In this document: piece by piece, positions 1-7,825 of the stretch
How positions within the stretch are numbered: position 1 is the first letter of the stretch
How the letters are laid out: each line of letters begins with the position of its first letter
Assembly (NCBI GenBank): GCA_002479255.1
Contig: DLMJ01000006.1
Coordinates: forward strand, 1-64,000
DNA length: 64,000 nt
Source of the DNA: Candidatus Binatus soli
Lineage (GTDB): Bacteria > Desulfobacterota > Binatia > Binatales > Binataceae
Direction: 5' to 3'
Translations under genes and position numbers: made by a program
Notes under the pieces: generated by a model
The model's database searches: none
What the model saw: only the letters and a program-made list of their open reading frames with translations
What the model was told of the DNA's origin: nothing

Positions 1-71
1 AACTTATGCAGAGGTTCCCTAGCTGTTCAGTTCACGCATTCTCGGCGAAGGCTTCGAGCGTACGAGTTCGA

Positions 72-713
72 TCAGTGATGCCCCGTCAGGCGGCCGACTA
101 CGAAGACGATAAAACCGATTGCGGCTAACGCAATGAGCCCCGGTATCATTGTAGCAGCCAACGCGCGCCACGCCGAGAATCGATGCACCTCGGCGAGACA
201 CTTCAGCCAGACAACCATTCCCCATATCCCGAGCACTCCTTCAACGGCCATGACCTTGTAAAACGCGGGATCGATTTGAGGCAACGTTCCCGGCGTCGGA
301 ACCGGTATCGGCACGCCCAGCAGGACTGCGATCAGAAAGAAGATCGCACCGGCGATCGCAGGCACCTGCGACCATGCCAGCGCGGCCCGCACCTCGACTC
401 GGCTCGCGCCGCCGCCCAGCAGGCTTCCCGACCATTTTAAAACCGCGCCAGAAATGAACAGAAAGAGAACTCCGAGAGCCGCCTGAATTGCAACGGTGAC
501 CGCCACCCATATCGGCCACAAGACCGACAGATTGGCGTTGTTGACAAGCGCCTTTGACCACTGACTCGCCAGCGCGCTGATCCCCGACCCGACGGCCGCA
601 AGCGCGATTACGTTGCGCTTCGGATCGGTATCGACGATGCGCCGAATCGTCGCGCGCGGCGCGGTACATATCGTGAGGAAAGGTGAGATCGATCCGCCAG
701 CCCCGTTCGCCAT
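72..713 (-). CDS. Yip1-domain membrane protein
   Basis: A 213-residue integral membrane protein with an N-terminal cytoplasmic stretch and about five hydrophobic segments. The N-terminal ARATIRRIVD followed by alternating hydrophobic helices fits bacterial Yip1-family proteins. That family has no settled enzymatic role in bacteria. The ATG at 713 is the first good start and gives the usual length for the family. It is transcribed away from the small lipoprotein gene at 875, and the 160-base space between them could hold divergent promoters. The family call rests on overall topology and the N-terminal motif, so it is moderate. Confidence 0.6.
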   Translation of the reverse strand: MANGAGGSISPFLTICTAPRATIRRIVDTDPKRNVIALAAVGSGISALASQWSKALVNNANLSVLWPIWVAVTVAIQAALGVLFLFISGAVLKWSGSLLGGGASRVEVRAALAWSQVPAIAGAIFFLIAVLLGVPIPVPTPGTLPQIDPAFYKVMAVEGVLGIWGMVVWLKCLAEVHRFSAWRALAATMIPGLIALAAIGFIVFVVGRLTGHH

Positions 714-874
714 CGAAGCCCCCGTCCCGGTGCGAATTTCGTCACGCTAGCATCTTGCAACCTCACGCAACAGCATAACGTCCCGCCGCTCGCGCACGAT
801 TGACTCTATTTCACGATGCGAATTACCATCGCGCACGGGCTCCATTCGCGCCCAATCGGCAGACCGGAGGAACG

Positions 875-1183
875 ATGAAACAGATCAACTCGATAGTTCT
901 CGCTGCGTTGCTTGCGGGCTGCGTGCAGGCTTACGGATGCGTCTTCGTTCAATCGAGTGCGATCTCCGATCGCGCCGGCGCCGGTAACCCAATCAGCTCG
1001 AGCGCCAGCGATCTCGGATATCTTCACCTGGTCGCACCGCAAGGGCTCACGCAGACCGCGCTTGCGAACCTGCTCAGCAATTGCGCCAGCGGCAAAGTAT
1101 CCGGAGTGACCACCGAGCTCAGCATGCGCGATTTTGTTATCGTGCAGTCGTACAACGTGTCGGTCAGCGGCGTCTGCAACTAA
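875..1183 (+). CDS. small secreted putative lipoprotein, unknown function
   Basis: A 102-residue protein. The frame stays open upstream to 800, but the ATG at 875 has GGAGG six bases before it and starts a clean signal peptide (MKQINSIVLAALLAGC) with a lipobox-like LLAGC, so I choose that start. The mature part is small, Ser/Ala-rich and contains three or four further Cys residues, including one next to the C-terminus, which would suit disulfides in the periplasm. I do not recognise the family. It stands alone, facing away from the Yip1 gene and convergent with the next gene. Confidence 0.6.
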   Translation: MKQINSIVLAALLAGCVQAYGCVFVQSSAISDRAGAGNPISSSASDLGYLHLVAPQGLTQTALANLLSNCASGKVSGVTTELSMRDFVIVQSYNVSVSGVCN

Positions 1184-1228
1184 TCAGTCGTCCCCGCGCC
1201 GTGGTCGAATCGTTCCGGTCGGGGCCTG

Positions 1229-1702
1229 CTAGCGGGTCTTGATGGCGGGCTTTTCTGCCGGTGGGTGGATGTGCTTGCCGCGCACCGGTCGTAGCGCGCG
1301 AAGAAAGCTCAGCACGGCTTCAGCTTCCGATCGCACCGCGTCGGGATCGTGCCCGGCCTGCTCCAGCTCCTTCTCAACTTCCGCGATCGTCCTGGCCCAG
1401 TCGTTTCTGAACTTGCGATTGAGTTCCTTCCACGCCACTCCCGCCAGCGCGTCGGTCACGTTCGCCGGTGGACGATAAAATCCGCGCGCGAGCAGCACCG
1501 CGATCGCCGGATAGCCGACGTAGCCCTGCCAGTACGACGCGTTGTCGTTCGACGCGATCTCGCGCCCGTCCGCCGAGGTCTCTACTTCGTAAGTCTTCGA
1601 CCCGTCCGACGACGTTACCGTCGCGCGCCGGCTGTCCTCGATTCGCACGCGGCCGTCGCCAATCGCCCCGAGCGCTTCGTACACTTTTATGAGCGGCGGC
1701 AT
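1229..1702 (-). CDS. hypothetical protein of about 157 residues
   Basis: Reading from ATG 1702 (alternatives 1723 and 1729) gives MPPLIKVYEALGAIGDGRVRI followed by a compact alpha/beta protein. Its middle is WQGYVGYPAIAVLLARGFY and it has a charged helical C-terminus (EVEKELEQ). The open frame extends to 2023, but that part is Arg-rich and lies over the argS start, so it is a shadow. No signal peptide or membrane segment is visible. The family is not recognised. It is divergent from argS with about 120-150 bases between start codons. Confidence 0.6.
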   Translation of the reverse strand: MPPLIKVYEALGAIGDGRVRIEDSRRATVTSSDGSKTYEVETSADGREIASNDNASYWQGYVGYPAIAVLLARGFYRPPANVTDALAGVAWKELNRKFRNDWARTIAEVEKELEQAGHDPDAVRSEAEAVLSFLRALRPVRGKHIHPPAEKPAIKTR

Positions 1703-1851
1703 TTTCCATTGTGTCGCTGGCATGGCCATGAGCGATAGCCTCTCGCCGTCACGTTCGCATCGCGCCGCCGCGATCGTCAAGCCGCACACCTGCGCCTTAA
1801 CATCGCGGCGTCTATCTGACACGATTGCTGCACGCATCCACGGCTTCACAG

Positions 1852-3534
1852 ATGAAAGATCTGATCGTCTCCATCCTTCGCGACGCAATCGAACGGGCGC
1901 GCGCAGCGGGTCAGTTGGCCACCGGCATTCCTTCGATCGGAATCGAAGCGCCCAGGGACTCTGCCCACGGCGACGTCGCCTCGAACGTCGCGCTGACAAT
2001 CGCCAAGGCCGAGCGCAAACCACCGCGCGTGATCGCGGAAATTATCAAGTCGCGCGTCGCGCTGCCCGCGGAAGTGAGCGAAGTCTCGGTCGCGGGCCCG
2101 GGCTTCATCAATTTCAAGATGTCGCCCGCCTACTGGCATTCCGAGATGCGCCGCGCGGCGAGCGACGGGCGCGCGTTCTGGAAGCCGCGCGCATGGGAGC
2201 TGCGTCCGGGAGCCAACGAAAGGAAAAAAGTCCAGGTCGAGTTTCTCTCCGCCAATCCCACCGGCCCCCTCACCGTCGGCCACGGCCGCAACGCCGTGCT
2301 CGGTGACACCATCGCGCGCCTTTACGAGGCGGCGGGCTTCGACGTCACGCGCGAATATTATTTCAACGACGGCGGCCGCCAGATGAAGTTGCTTGGCGAA
2401 TCGGTGCGCGCGCGATATCTCCAGGAGCACGGCATCGACGCGCCGCTGCCCGAGGACGGCTATCAGGGCGAGTATATCTGCGACATCGCGCGCGCTCTGA
2501 AAGCGGAGTGGGGCGACGCGCTGGTGTCCGTCACCGATCTCGAGATTTTCCGCGCGGCGGCCGTCAAAGCCATCTTCGCCGACATCAACCAGACCTGCAC
2601 GCGGCTGGGAATTCGCTTCGACGTCTATACCAACGAACTCGGTCTCATCAACGCCGGCCTGGTTGACGCCGTCCTCAAAGCGTTGCGCGAACGCGGCCTC
2701 ACCGTCGAAAGGGACGGCGCCATCTGGCTGCGCGCCGAGCCGTTGGGACTTCCCAAGGACGCGGTGCTGATGCGCTCCGGCCCCGACTGGCTGCCCACCT
2801 ATCGCACGCCCGACATCGCCTATCATATCGAGAAGCTCAAGCGCGGCTTCGATTTGATCGTGGACGTGTTCGGCGCCGATCATATCGCCGAGCATCAGCA
2901 GGTGATCGCAGCCGTCAAGGCGCTCGGCTGCGACATCACGCCCATCCGCGCGATTATCTACCAGTTCGTCACGCTCACGCGCGGCGGCGAAAAGGTCAAG
3001 ATGTCCACGCGCAAGGCGACCTACGTCACGCTCGACGAGCTGATCGACGAGGTCGGCGCCGACGTGGTGCGATTTTTCTTCCTTTTCCGCAAGTCCGACA
3101 GCCAGCTCGACTTCGATCTCGAACTCGCCAAAAAGCAGGCGCCCGAGAATCCCGTCTTTTACGTCCAGTATGCGCACGCGCGCCTGGCGAGCATCTTTCG
3201 CGAGGGCGCGGCCAAGGGCTTGACGCTCCCCGCGGAGTCGTCGGCCATCGATCTCAATTTGCTCGGCGCTGAGGAACTCGATCTCGCCAAGCGTGTGGTT
3301 GGACTCCCCGACGTCATGTCCGCGGCGGCCGAGGCGCTCGAGCCGCATCGGATTCCGTTCTATCTGCTCGAGCTGGCCGGCGAGTTCCATCGCTACTACA
3401 ACAAGCCCGCGAATCGTATAATCGGGCCGGATCGCGAACTCAGTTTGGCGCGGATGTTCATGGCGGGGATTCTCAAGGATGCGATTGCGGGCGGACTTGA
3501 GCTGCTCGGGGTGAGCGCTCCAGAGCGGATGTGA
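1852..3534 (+). CDS. argS: arginyl-tRNA synthetase
   Basis: Class I aminoacyl-tRNA synthetase that charges tRNA-Arg in the cytoplasm. The 560-residue length is normal. The N-terminal additional domain is followed by SANPTGPLTVGHGRN (HIGH-type motif, here TVGHG). The second signature is KMSTRKA, a KMSKS variant common in ArgS. The C-terminal DALR anticodon-binding domain ends at residue 560. The ATG at 1852 (MKDLIVSIL) is preferred over an in-frame ATG at 1825, which only adds a low-complexity MLHASTASQ. The SPOR-domain gene begins 7 bases after the stop, so the two are probably co-transcribed. Confidence 0.97.
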   Translation: MKDLIVSILRDAIERARAAGQLATGIPSIGIEAPRDSAHGDVASNVALTIAKAERKPPRVIAEIIKSRVALPAEVSEVSVAGPGFINFKMSPAYWHSEMRRAASDGRAFWKPRAWELRPGANERKKVQVEFLSANPTGPLTVGHGRNAVLGDTIARLYEAAGFDVTREYYFNDGGRQMKLLGESVRARYLQEHGIDAPLPEDGYQGEYICDIARALKAEWGDALVSVTDLEIFRAAAVKAIFADINQTCTRLGIRFDVYTNELGLINAGLVDAVLKALRERGLTVERDGAIWLRAEPLGLPKDAVLMRSGPDWLPTYRTPDIAYHIEKLKRGFDLIVDVFGADHIAEHQQVIAAVKALGCDITPIRAIIYQFVTLTRGGEKVKMSTRKATYVTLDELIDEVGADVVRFFFLFRKSDSQLDFDLELAKKQAPENPVFYVQYAHARLASIFREGAAKGLTLPAESSAIDLNLLGAEELDLAKRVVGLPDVMSAAAEALEPHRIPFYLLELAGEFHRYYNKPANRIIGPDRELSLARMFMAGILKDAIAGGLELLGVSAPERM

Positions 3535-3541
3535 GGGCGGG

Positions 3542-4231
3542 ATGCGATTCGAAATCAGGGCGGGCGGCGCGTTTCTAATTTTACTCGGACTGGTCGGGCT
3601 GTCGGGCGCGGTCTTCGCGCTCGGATTGATCGCGGGCTACGAGATGGCCCGGCAGAATCAACCCGACTTGAGTCAAATCTCCTCGACCTACTCGCTGCCG
3701 AATCCCCCGGCATCCGGCGAAAAGCCCGCGCCCGTAGCTGAGATGTCATCTGCGGCCGCCGCGTCGCCATCGGTTGCGTCTGTGCCGGCGCTGCCTGCGG
3801 TCCCGATCGAACCACCCGCGCCCGCCGTCGGCGAGATACGGCCGGCTGCGCGCACGTCACCTGCCACCGTCGCGCGCTTGAAACCGCGTCCTGAGGCGCC
3901 CGCGATCAATCGTCCCGCGCCTGACATCGAAAACGAATCCGACGAAGATTCCGAAACGGCTGCCGCTCCCGCCGCACCGGCCCGCGCCATTGCTCCCGGC
4001 GCGAAGCCGTACAACATCCAGATCGAAGCCGTGATGGACAAGAGCGGAGCAGACGAGATGGTCTCGCGGCTGAAGACGCTCGGCTACAACGCGCAGGAGA
4101 TAAAGGTCGCGCTCAACGGGCAGACTTGGTACCGCGTGCGCATCGGACCCTACGCCAGCGCCGATGAAGCGAATGCGGCGCAGAACAAACTCCGCGAGCA
4201 ATACCGCCAAGCCTACACGACCTCGCATTGA
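3542..4231 (+). CDS. SPOR-domain inner-membrane protein
   Basis: A 229-residue protein with a single N-terminal transmembrane helix (about residues 9-33), a long Pro/Ala-rich linker, and a C-terminal SPOR domain (about 155-229; YNIQIEA, then WYRVRIGPYAS). SPOR domains bind denuded septal peptidoglycan, so the protein is expected to span the periplasm and mark division sites, as FtsN and DedD do. It follows argS by 7 bases; argS-SPOR pairs occur in delta-like bacteria. It could also be called a DedD-like protein. Confidence 0.85.
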   Translation: MRFEIRAGGAFLILLGLVGLSGAVFALGLIAGYEMARQNQPDLSQISSTYSLPNPPASGEKPAPVAEMSSAAAASPSVASVPALPAVPIEPPAPAVGEIRPAARTSPATVARLKPRPEAPAINRPAPDIENESDEDSETAAAPAAPARAIAPGAKPYNIQIEAVMDKSGADEMVSRLKTLGYNAQEIKVALNGQTWYRVRIGPYASADEANAAQNKLREQYRQAYTTSH

Positions 4232-4308
4232 GGCAGTCGCCGAGAAACGCCAGCGAACTCGGAGTACGCAACTGACGCAATTCGAACAAAAGGCGAAACA
4301 GTTGATCC

Positions 4309-5103
4309 GTGCGGAACAAACAGGCCATTCTGATAGCTGTGAACAAATCTCGAACTTTACCGTTGAAATTTAAGGACGCCGGGCCGAAAAGAGCCAGCGT
4401 GATTATCGCCAATCGCCAAGGACCGTCTCTAAACAACCCATCGACTTATGAGCCGATCAGCAGTGTATGGGAAGGGAGCGATGGCGAACTGCTCGAAGCG
4501 ATGTTCAACTTCTACGCAACCATCCCGCCTGAGCCGATTTTGGATTCGACCTACAATGCCGGGCGATTCTGGAAGGGCTCTAAACGGCGCGTCGTCTCGA
4601 TGGATATCGACCCACAGCACAAGCCGATGATCGCGGGGGACAATCGCAAAATGACGGGCGTACCTTCTGCGAAATTCGGAACCGTCGTTTACGATCCACC
4701 GCACGTCGGACCGCAAGGTCGAGATAAGAGCCGCAAGCGATTCGACGTGGACTTCGGCGCGACGGTGGAGTGCGGCAAAGAGCAGGACTGGAGCCTGAGT
4801 TATCTGTATCCGCCATTTCTGAAACAGGCCAAGCGGGTACTAAAACCGAACGGCCTGCTGCTCGCAAAGATCACGGACATGGTGAACAACCACAAATCGA
4901 AATGGCCGCACTGCGACTTCATGCGAATGGCTGAAGAGGCTGGATTCACCGTGTGCGATTTGATTGTCAAAGTTCGGAATGGGCCGATGGTTTCGACCAA
5001 GTGGAAAGAAGCTCATCACGCAAGAAAGCGTCACTGTTTTTGGATAGTCTGCCGTAATGGCGATGACTGCGAGAGACAGTCATCAGGAATTCTTCGGGAA
5101 TAA
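4309..5103 (+). CDS. probable DNA methyltransferase with atypical DPPH motif
   Basis: A Rossmann-type SAM-dependent methyltransferase. Visible elements are an SAM-loop strand LDSTYNAGRFW (about 78-88) in place of the usual Gly-rich motif I, the acidic VVSMDID (95-101), and a motif IV-like tetrad DPPH (129-132). LKPNGLLLAKI follows at about 177-187. The DPP core suggests an amino-methyltransferase acting on DNA bases, but the fourth residue is His where Tyr, Phe or Trp is usual. Start codons are GTG at 4309 or 4339; I cannot decide. The gene converges on, and overlaps by 21 bases, an Eco29kI-like endonuclease gene, so it is probably the modification half of a restriction-modification pair. Base composition is visibly less GC-rich than in its neighbours. 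Confidence 0.65.
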   Translation: MRNKQAILIAVNKSRTLPLKFKDAGPKRASVIIANRQGPSLNNPSTYEPISSVWEGSDGELLEAMFNFYATIPPEPILDSTYNAGRFWKGSKRRVVSMDIDPQHKPMIAGDNRKMTGVPSAKFGTVVYDPPHVGPQGRDKSRKRFDVDFGATVECGKEQDWSLSYLYPPFLKQAKRVLKPNGLLLAKITDMVNNHKSKWPHCDFMRMAEEAGFTVCDLIVKVRNGPMVSTKWKEAHHARKRHCFWIVCRNGDDCERQSSGILRE

Positions 5104-5544
5104 CGCATCCCAGCGGCTAACGCGATGCGTTCCAGGACGGCCCACTCCTGGCACTTTGCTCCCAAACCCGCTTTCGTTCCATTCTGGTTGGTAGTGGACC
5201 ATCAGCGCAAATTCAGCTGCGAACACCCACCATTCGCTCGAAAAGATCAGATAACGACACCTCATATCGGCCAGTGAAATATTTCGCCGGCTCCCGATCT
5301 TTGTTACGTGCTCACTGAGCCGACTGCGTAGCGTTCGCTTGCTTTTGGTGGTGCCCTTCGATGCTTTGCCTATGTAAACGAGCTTGTTCTTAAGGTAGAG
5401 GGCATAGATTCCACTGGCCTGCGGTCCCGTGCCTTTCGTTAGTGGGAGACGCGGACTTCTCTCCAATTTCTCAACAACTTGCGCGCGAATGCCTCGGTCA
5501 AGATCAAACTCGAAGTGGTGTGAATTGTCGGCAGCATCCAGCAT
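5083..5544 (-). CDS. Eco29kI-like GIY-YIG restriction endonuclease
   Basis: A 153-residue GIY-YIG nuclease. Visible are GIY (45-47), YIG (57-59), an Arg-x3-His pair (R75, H79) inside RSRLSEH, Glu111 in AAEFALM, and Asn123 in PEWNESGFG. The Arg/His and Glu/Asn spacings (4 and 12) match what I recall of the Eco29kI active site, and the tail FGSKVPGVGR...SRWDALFP is also typical of that Type II family. Eco29kI itself cuts CCGCGG; the specificity here cannot be read from sequence. The 3' end overlaps the convergent methyltransferase by 21 bases, a layout that fits a compact mobile restriction-modification unit. There is no signal peptide. Confidence 0.75.
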   Translation of the reverse strand: MLDAADNSHHFEFDLDRGIRAQVVEKLERSPRLPLTKGTGPQASGIYALYLKNKLVYIGKASKGTTKSKRTLRSRLSEHVTKIGSRRNISLADMRCRYLIFSSEWWVFAAEFALMVHYQPEWNESGFGSKVPGVGRPGTHRVSRWDALFPKNS

Positions 5545-5879
5545 AGCGACGAAATGGTAGCCGATAGACAGCCCAAGTCAAACAATGGTCAAAAGGAACG
5601 CGAATCAGCACACCTCGGCAGTCGCCCGCCCCTGCTCACGGTCCGATGGTAACTCCCAGCGGTCCGCTCATTCCATTGGTGGAAGTGGCGGCCGTCGATG
5701 AGGTGAAATTCGGCTGCCCGATGACGACGCTGGCGTTCATCCCGGTCGTCAGCGGCGGCTCGAACATCAGCACGCGATTGTTGTTGCGAGCTACGAGGAA
5801 TCGGCGCGTTCACCGCCGCTTTGCCTTCTTGCTCGGGCAGGAATGCGCGTAGTATTACGCGAGCGGGAGGCATCCGCAA
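5545..5879. other. gap between the restriction gene and the small 67-aa gene
   Basis: No intact gene is visible. The only readable content is the dead NHL-repeat fragment at 5636-5800 on the minus strand. The remaining bases hold short unrelated open frames. The stretch looks like a degenerated junction of the accessory patch. Confidence 0.5.
5636..5800 (-). pseudogene. NHL-repeat protein remnant
   Basis: Reading the minus strand from 5800 to the TGA at 5636-5638 gives about 54 codons with the hallmarks of an NHL beta-propeller repeat: NNNRVLMFEPP, then VVIGQPNF, then a Thr/Asn-rich segment and GPLGVTI. The frame is stopped by TGA a few codons upstream of 5800 and ends abruptly, so it cannot be a complete gene. 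It is best read as a leftover of a larger NHL-repeat protein gene, cut down when the adjacent restriction-modification patch arrived. Confidence 0.55.
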
Positions 5880-6083
5880 ATGGCAAAGCTCATCATCGTT
5901 CATGAGTCGCCAAGAGGCCGACAGATTCTTATAAATTCCGAGCAAATCGAATACGCGCACATCATGCAACTTCAAAGCGGAAGCGCAGGGGTTACCGAGG
6001 TCAGAATGACGAACGATCATATTCATCATTTGCAGGAGAGCCTGGAGGACCTGATCGGCCTTTGCCGAGGCCAAGAGGAATAG
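5880..6083 (+). CDS. small FlbD-like protein of unknown function
   Basis: A 67-residue soluble protein, MAKLIIVHES...GRQILINSEQIEYAHIM, then a beta strand (VTEVRMTND) and a helix ending HLQESLEDLIGLCRG. The strand order and the sense of the conserved positions resemble the FlbD/YbbK-type small family, in which a residue-binding strand pair precedes a helix. FlbD is flagellar, but no flagellar gene is nearby, so the role is unknown. GGGAGG lies 10 bases before the ATG. The gene stops 12 bases before the trp promoter. Confidence 0.5.
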   Translation: MAKLIIVHESPRGRQILINSEQIEYAHIMQLQSGSAGVTEVRMTNDHIHHLQESLEDLIGLCRGQEE

Positions 6084-6095
6084 CCGCCCCCTGCA

Positions 6096-6124
6096 TTGAC
6101 AATTGCCCGTTTCGCGTGGATCAT
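6096..6124 (+). promoter_or_regulatory. putative sigma-70 promoter of the trp operon
   Basis: A perfect -35 TTGACA at 6096-6101 is followed after 17 bases by GATCAT (6119-6124, four of six matches to TATAAT). Transcription would begin around 6130, practically at the leader-peptide start codon (6135). That resembles the leaderless trpL transcript of rhizobia. Confidence 0.5.
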
Positions 6125-6134
6125 TGATGCAACG

Positions 6135-6215
6135 ATGAATATCATGAGCCGGAAAGTTTGTGCGGGATGGTGGCGTTGGCACGTCGATGCACCCGCCTGC
6201 GCGCCGACTTTATAA
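6135..6215 (+). CDS. trpL: trp operon leader peptide with tandem Trp codons
   Basis: A 26-codon ORF starting MNIMSRK, with Trp codons at 6168, 6171 and 6177 (sequence GWWRWH), ending in TAA at 6213-6215. Three Trp in ten residues, immediately ahead of trpE and of an intrinsic terminator, is the signature of ribosome-mediated attenuation. Under Trp shortage the ribosome would stall at these codons. There is no clear Shine-Dalgarno site ahead of 6135 or of the in-frame ATG at 6144, and the putative -10 box ends at 6124, so initiation may be leaderless. Confidence 0.85.
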   Translation: MNIMSRKVCAGWWRWHVDAPACAPTL

Positions 6216-6279
6216 TTCATCGCAAAACCGATTTCTTGAAGGGCCGCGGGCGAAAAACCTGCGGCCCTTTTCTTTTTTT
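6162..6279 (+). terminator. trp attenuator: alternative RNA hairpins and intrinsic terminator
   Basis: The terminator stem pairs 6241-6250 (GGGCCGCGGG) with 6258-6267 (CCTGCGGCCC), giving 10 base pairs with one G-U, a 7-base loop CGAAAAA and a T-rich tail 6268-6279. The competing antiterminator pairs 6194-6201 (CGCCTGCG) with 6245-6252 (CGCGGGCG), eight base pairs that destroy the terminator's left arm. The protector pairs GCGGG 6162-6166 with CCCGC 6192-6196, enclosing all three leader Trp codons; alternatively GGCG 6172-6175 pairs with CGCC 6194-6197. Either would hide the antiterminator strand when translation runs on. Every expected element of a classic attenuator is present. Confidence 0.85.
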
Positions 6280-6314
6280 CGGCTTTGGAATCGGACCTAA
6301 GAGAGGGAAACGAG

Positions 6315-7820
6315 ATGTTGCAACCGAGTGAACTCGAATTCGAACAACTGGCGGCCAAGGGATTCAACCTCATCCCGGTCTTCGAGGAAATCGCCGCCGA
6401 CCTCGAGACTCCCGTCTCCGCCTTCCTGAAGGTCGCGCGCGACGATTACGCCTTTCTGCTCGAAAGCGTCCGCGGCGGCGAGAAATGGGGACGCTACACT
6501 TTTCTCGGTTCCGAGCCGTCGGTCGTGATGCGTGCGCGCAAAAACCGTATGGACATCATCCGGCCCGGCCGCGGCGTCGAAGTGCGCTCGGTGGCCAACT
6601 CGTTCGAAGAGTTGCGCGCCGAGGTCAAGCGCTGGCGCGCCCCCGAGCTGGCGAACCTGCCGCGCTTCTTCGGCGGCGCGGTGGGATTTCTCGCTTACGA
6701 TATCGTGCGATGCTTCGAGAAGATTCCCGAGACCACGCACGACGATCTCGGCACCCCCGATTTCCATTTGATGTTCACCGACACGGTGCTGTGCTTCGAC
6801 AACATGCGCCAGACGCTCAAAATAATCGCCAACGTGCCGGTCGAGGAGTTCGCCTCGACAAAAATGGCGTATCAAAGCGCGCGCGTGAAGATCGACGAGA
6901 TAATCGAGCGCCTCAAACGTCCCGCCGTGCCGCCGTTCCTCGAGGGTGCAAGCAGCGTCGCCGTCAACGACGCGTCCATCACCTCGAACCAGACGCGCGA
7001 AGGCTATATGGCGATGGTTTCTGCGGCCAAGGAATATATCGCGGCCGGCGACGTTATCCAGGTCGTTCCGTCGCAGCGCTTCGAGGCGCCCCTGACCGTG
7101 CATCCGTTCAACATCTACCGCAGCCTGCGCACGATTAACCCGTCGCCCTACATGTTCTACCTGCGCCTGGGCGACCACACGCTGGTCGGCGCCTCACCGG
7201 AAGTGATGGTCCGGGTCGAGGGTCGCGAGATTACGCTGCGGCCGATCGCGGGAACGCGCCGGCGCGGTGCGACGGAAGCCGAGGACCGGGAACTCGAAGC
7301 CGAGTTGCTCGCCGATCCCAAGGAACGCGCCGAGCACGTGATGCTGGTCGATCTCGGCCGCAACGACGTCGGCCGGGTCTCCGAAATCGGCTCGGTGAAA
7401 GTGACGGAGCTGATGGTGGTCGAACGCTATTCGCACGTGATGCATATAGTGTCGAACGTCACCGGCGTGCTGCGCGAGGGATGCGACGCATTCGACGCAT
7501 TCGCGGCGACCTTTCCGCAGGGAACAGTCTCCGGCGCCCCGAAAATCCGCGCCATGGAAATTATCGACGAGCTCGAGACCGTGCGTCGCGGCGTGTACGC
7601 CGGCGCGGTCGGCTATTTCAGCTACACCGGCAACACCGACACCGCGATCGCGCTGCGCACGCTGCTGATCAAGAACAACCGCGTTTACATTCAGGCCGGC
7701 GGCGGCGTCGTCGCCGATTCGGACCCCGGCGCGGAATTCGAGGAATCGGTAAACAAGGCTCGCGCGATGGTGCGGGCGCTTCAGGCCGCGCGCGATTTTG
7801 AAAACGCGGCGAAGAGGTAG
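6315..7820 (+). CDS. trpE: anthranilate synthase component I
   Basis: Converts chorismate to anthranilate using ammonia from TrpG, the first committed step of tryptophan synthesis. It is a 501-residue chorismate-binding enzyme. The N-terminal LLESVRGGE (about 48-56) is the Trp feedback-inhibition motif. Catalytic-core motifs include PIAGTRRRG, a DLGRNDVGRV segment and FPQGTVSGAPKIRAMEII. The open frame begins at 6285, but ATG 6315 has GAGAGGG seven bases ahead and gives the normal N-terminus. It is the first gene of trpEGDCFBA-accD, behind the attenuator. Regulation is therefore expected at two levels, attenuation and feedback. Confidence 0.97.
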   Translation: MLQPSELEFEQLAAKGFNLIPVFEEIAADLETPVSAFLKVARDDYAFLLESVRGGEKWGRYTFLGSEPSVVMRARKNRMDIIRPGRGVEVRSVANSFEELRAEVKRWRAPELANLPRFFGGAVGFLAYDIVRCFEKIPETTHDDLGTPDFHLMFTDTVLCFDNMRQTLKIIANVPVEEFASTKMAYQSARVKIDEIIERLKRPAVPPFLEGASSVAVNDASITSNQTREGYMAMVSAAKEYIAAGDVIQVVPSQRFEAPLTVHPFNIYRSLRTINPSPYMFYLRLGDHTLVGASPEVMVRVEGREITLRPIAGTRRRGATEAEDRELEAELLADPKERAEHVMLVDLGRNDVGRVSEIGSVKVTELMVVERYSHVMHIVSNVTGVLREGCDAFDAFAATFPQGTVSGAPKIRAMEIIDELETVRRGVYAGAVGYFSYTGNTDTAIALRTLLIKNNRVYIQAGGGVVADSDPGAEFEESVNKARAMVRALQAARDFENAAKR

Positions 7821-7825
7821 GTTGT

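Noticed and set aside
1846..3390. 514-codon open frame on the strand opposite argS
   Set aside because: Residue make-up (Arg/His/Glu/Asp rich, few hydrophobic cores) and exact placement within argS show it is a high-GC shadow. argS has all its motifs.
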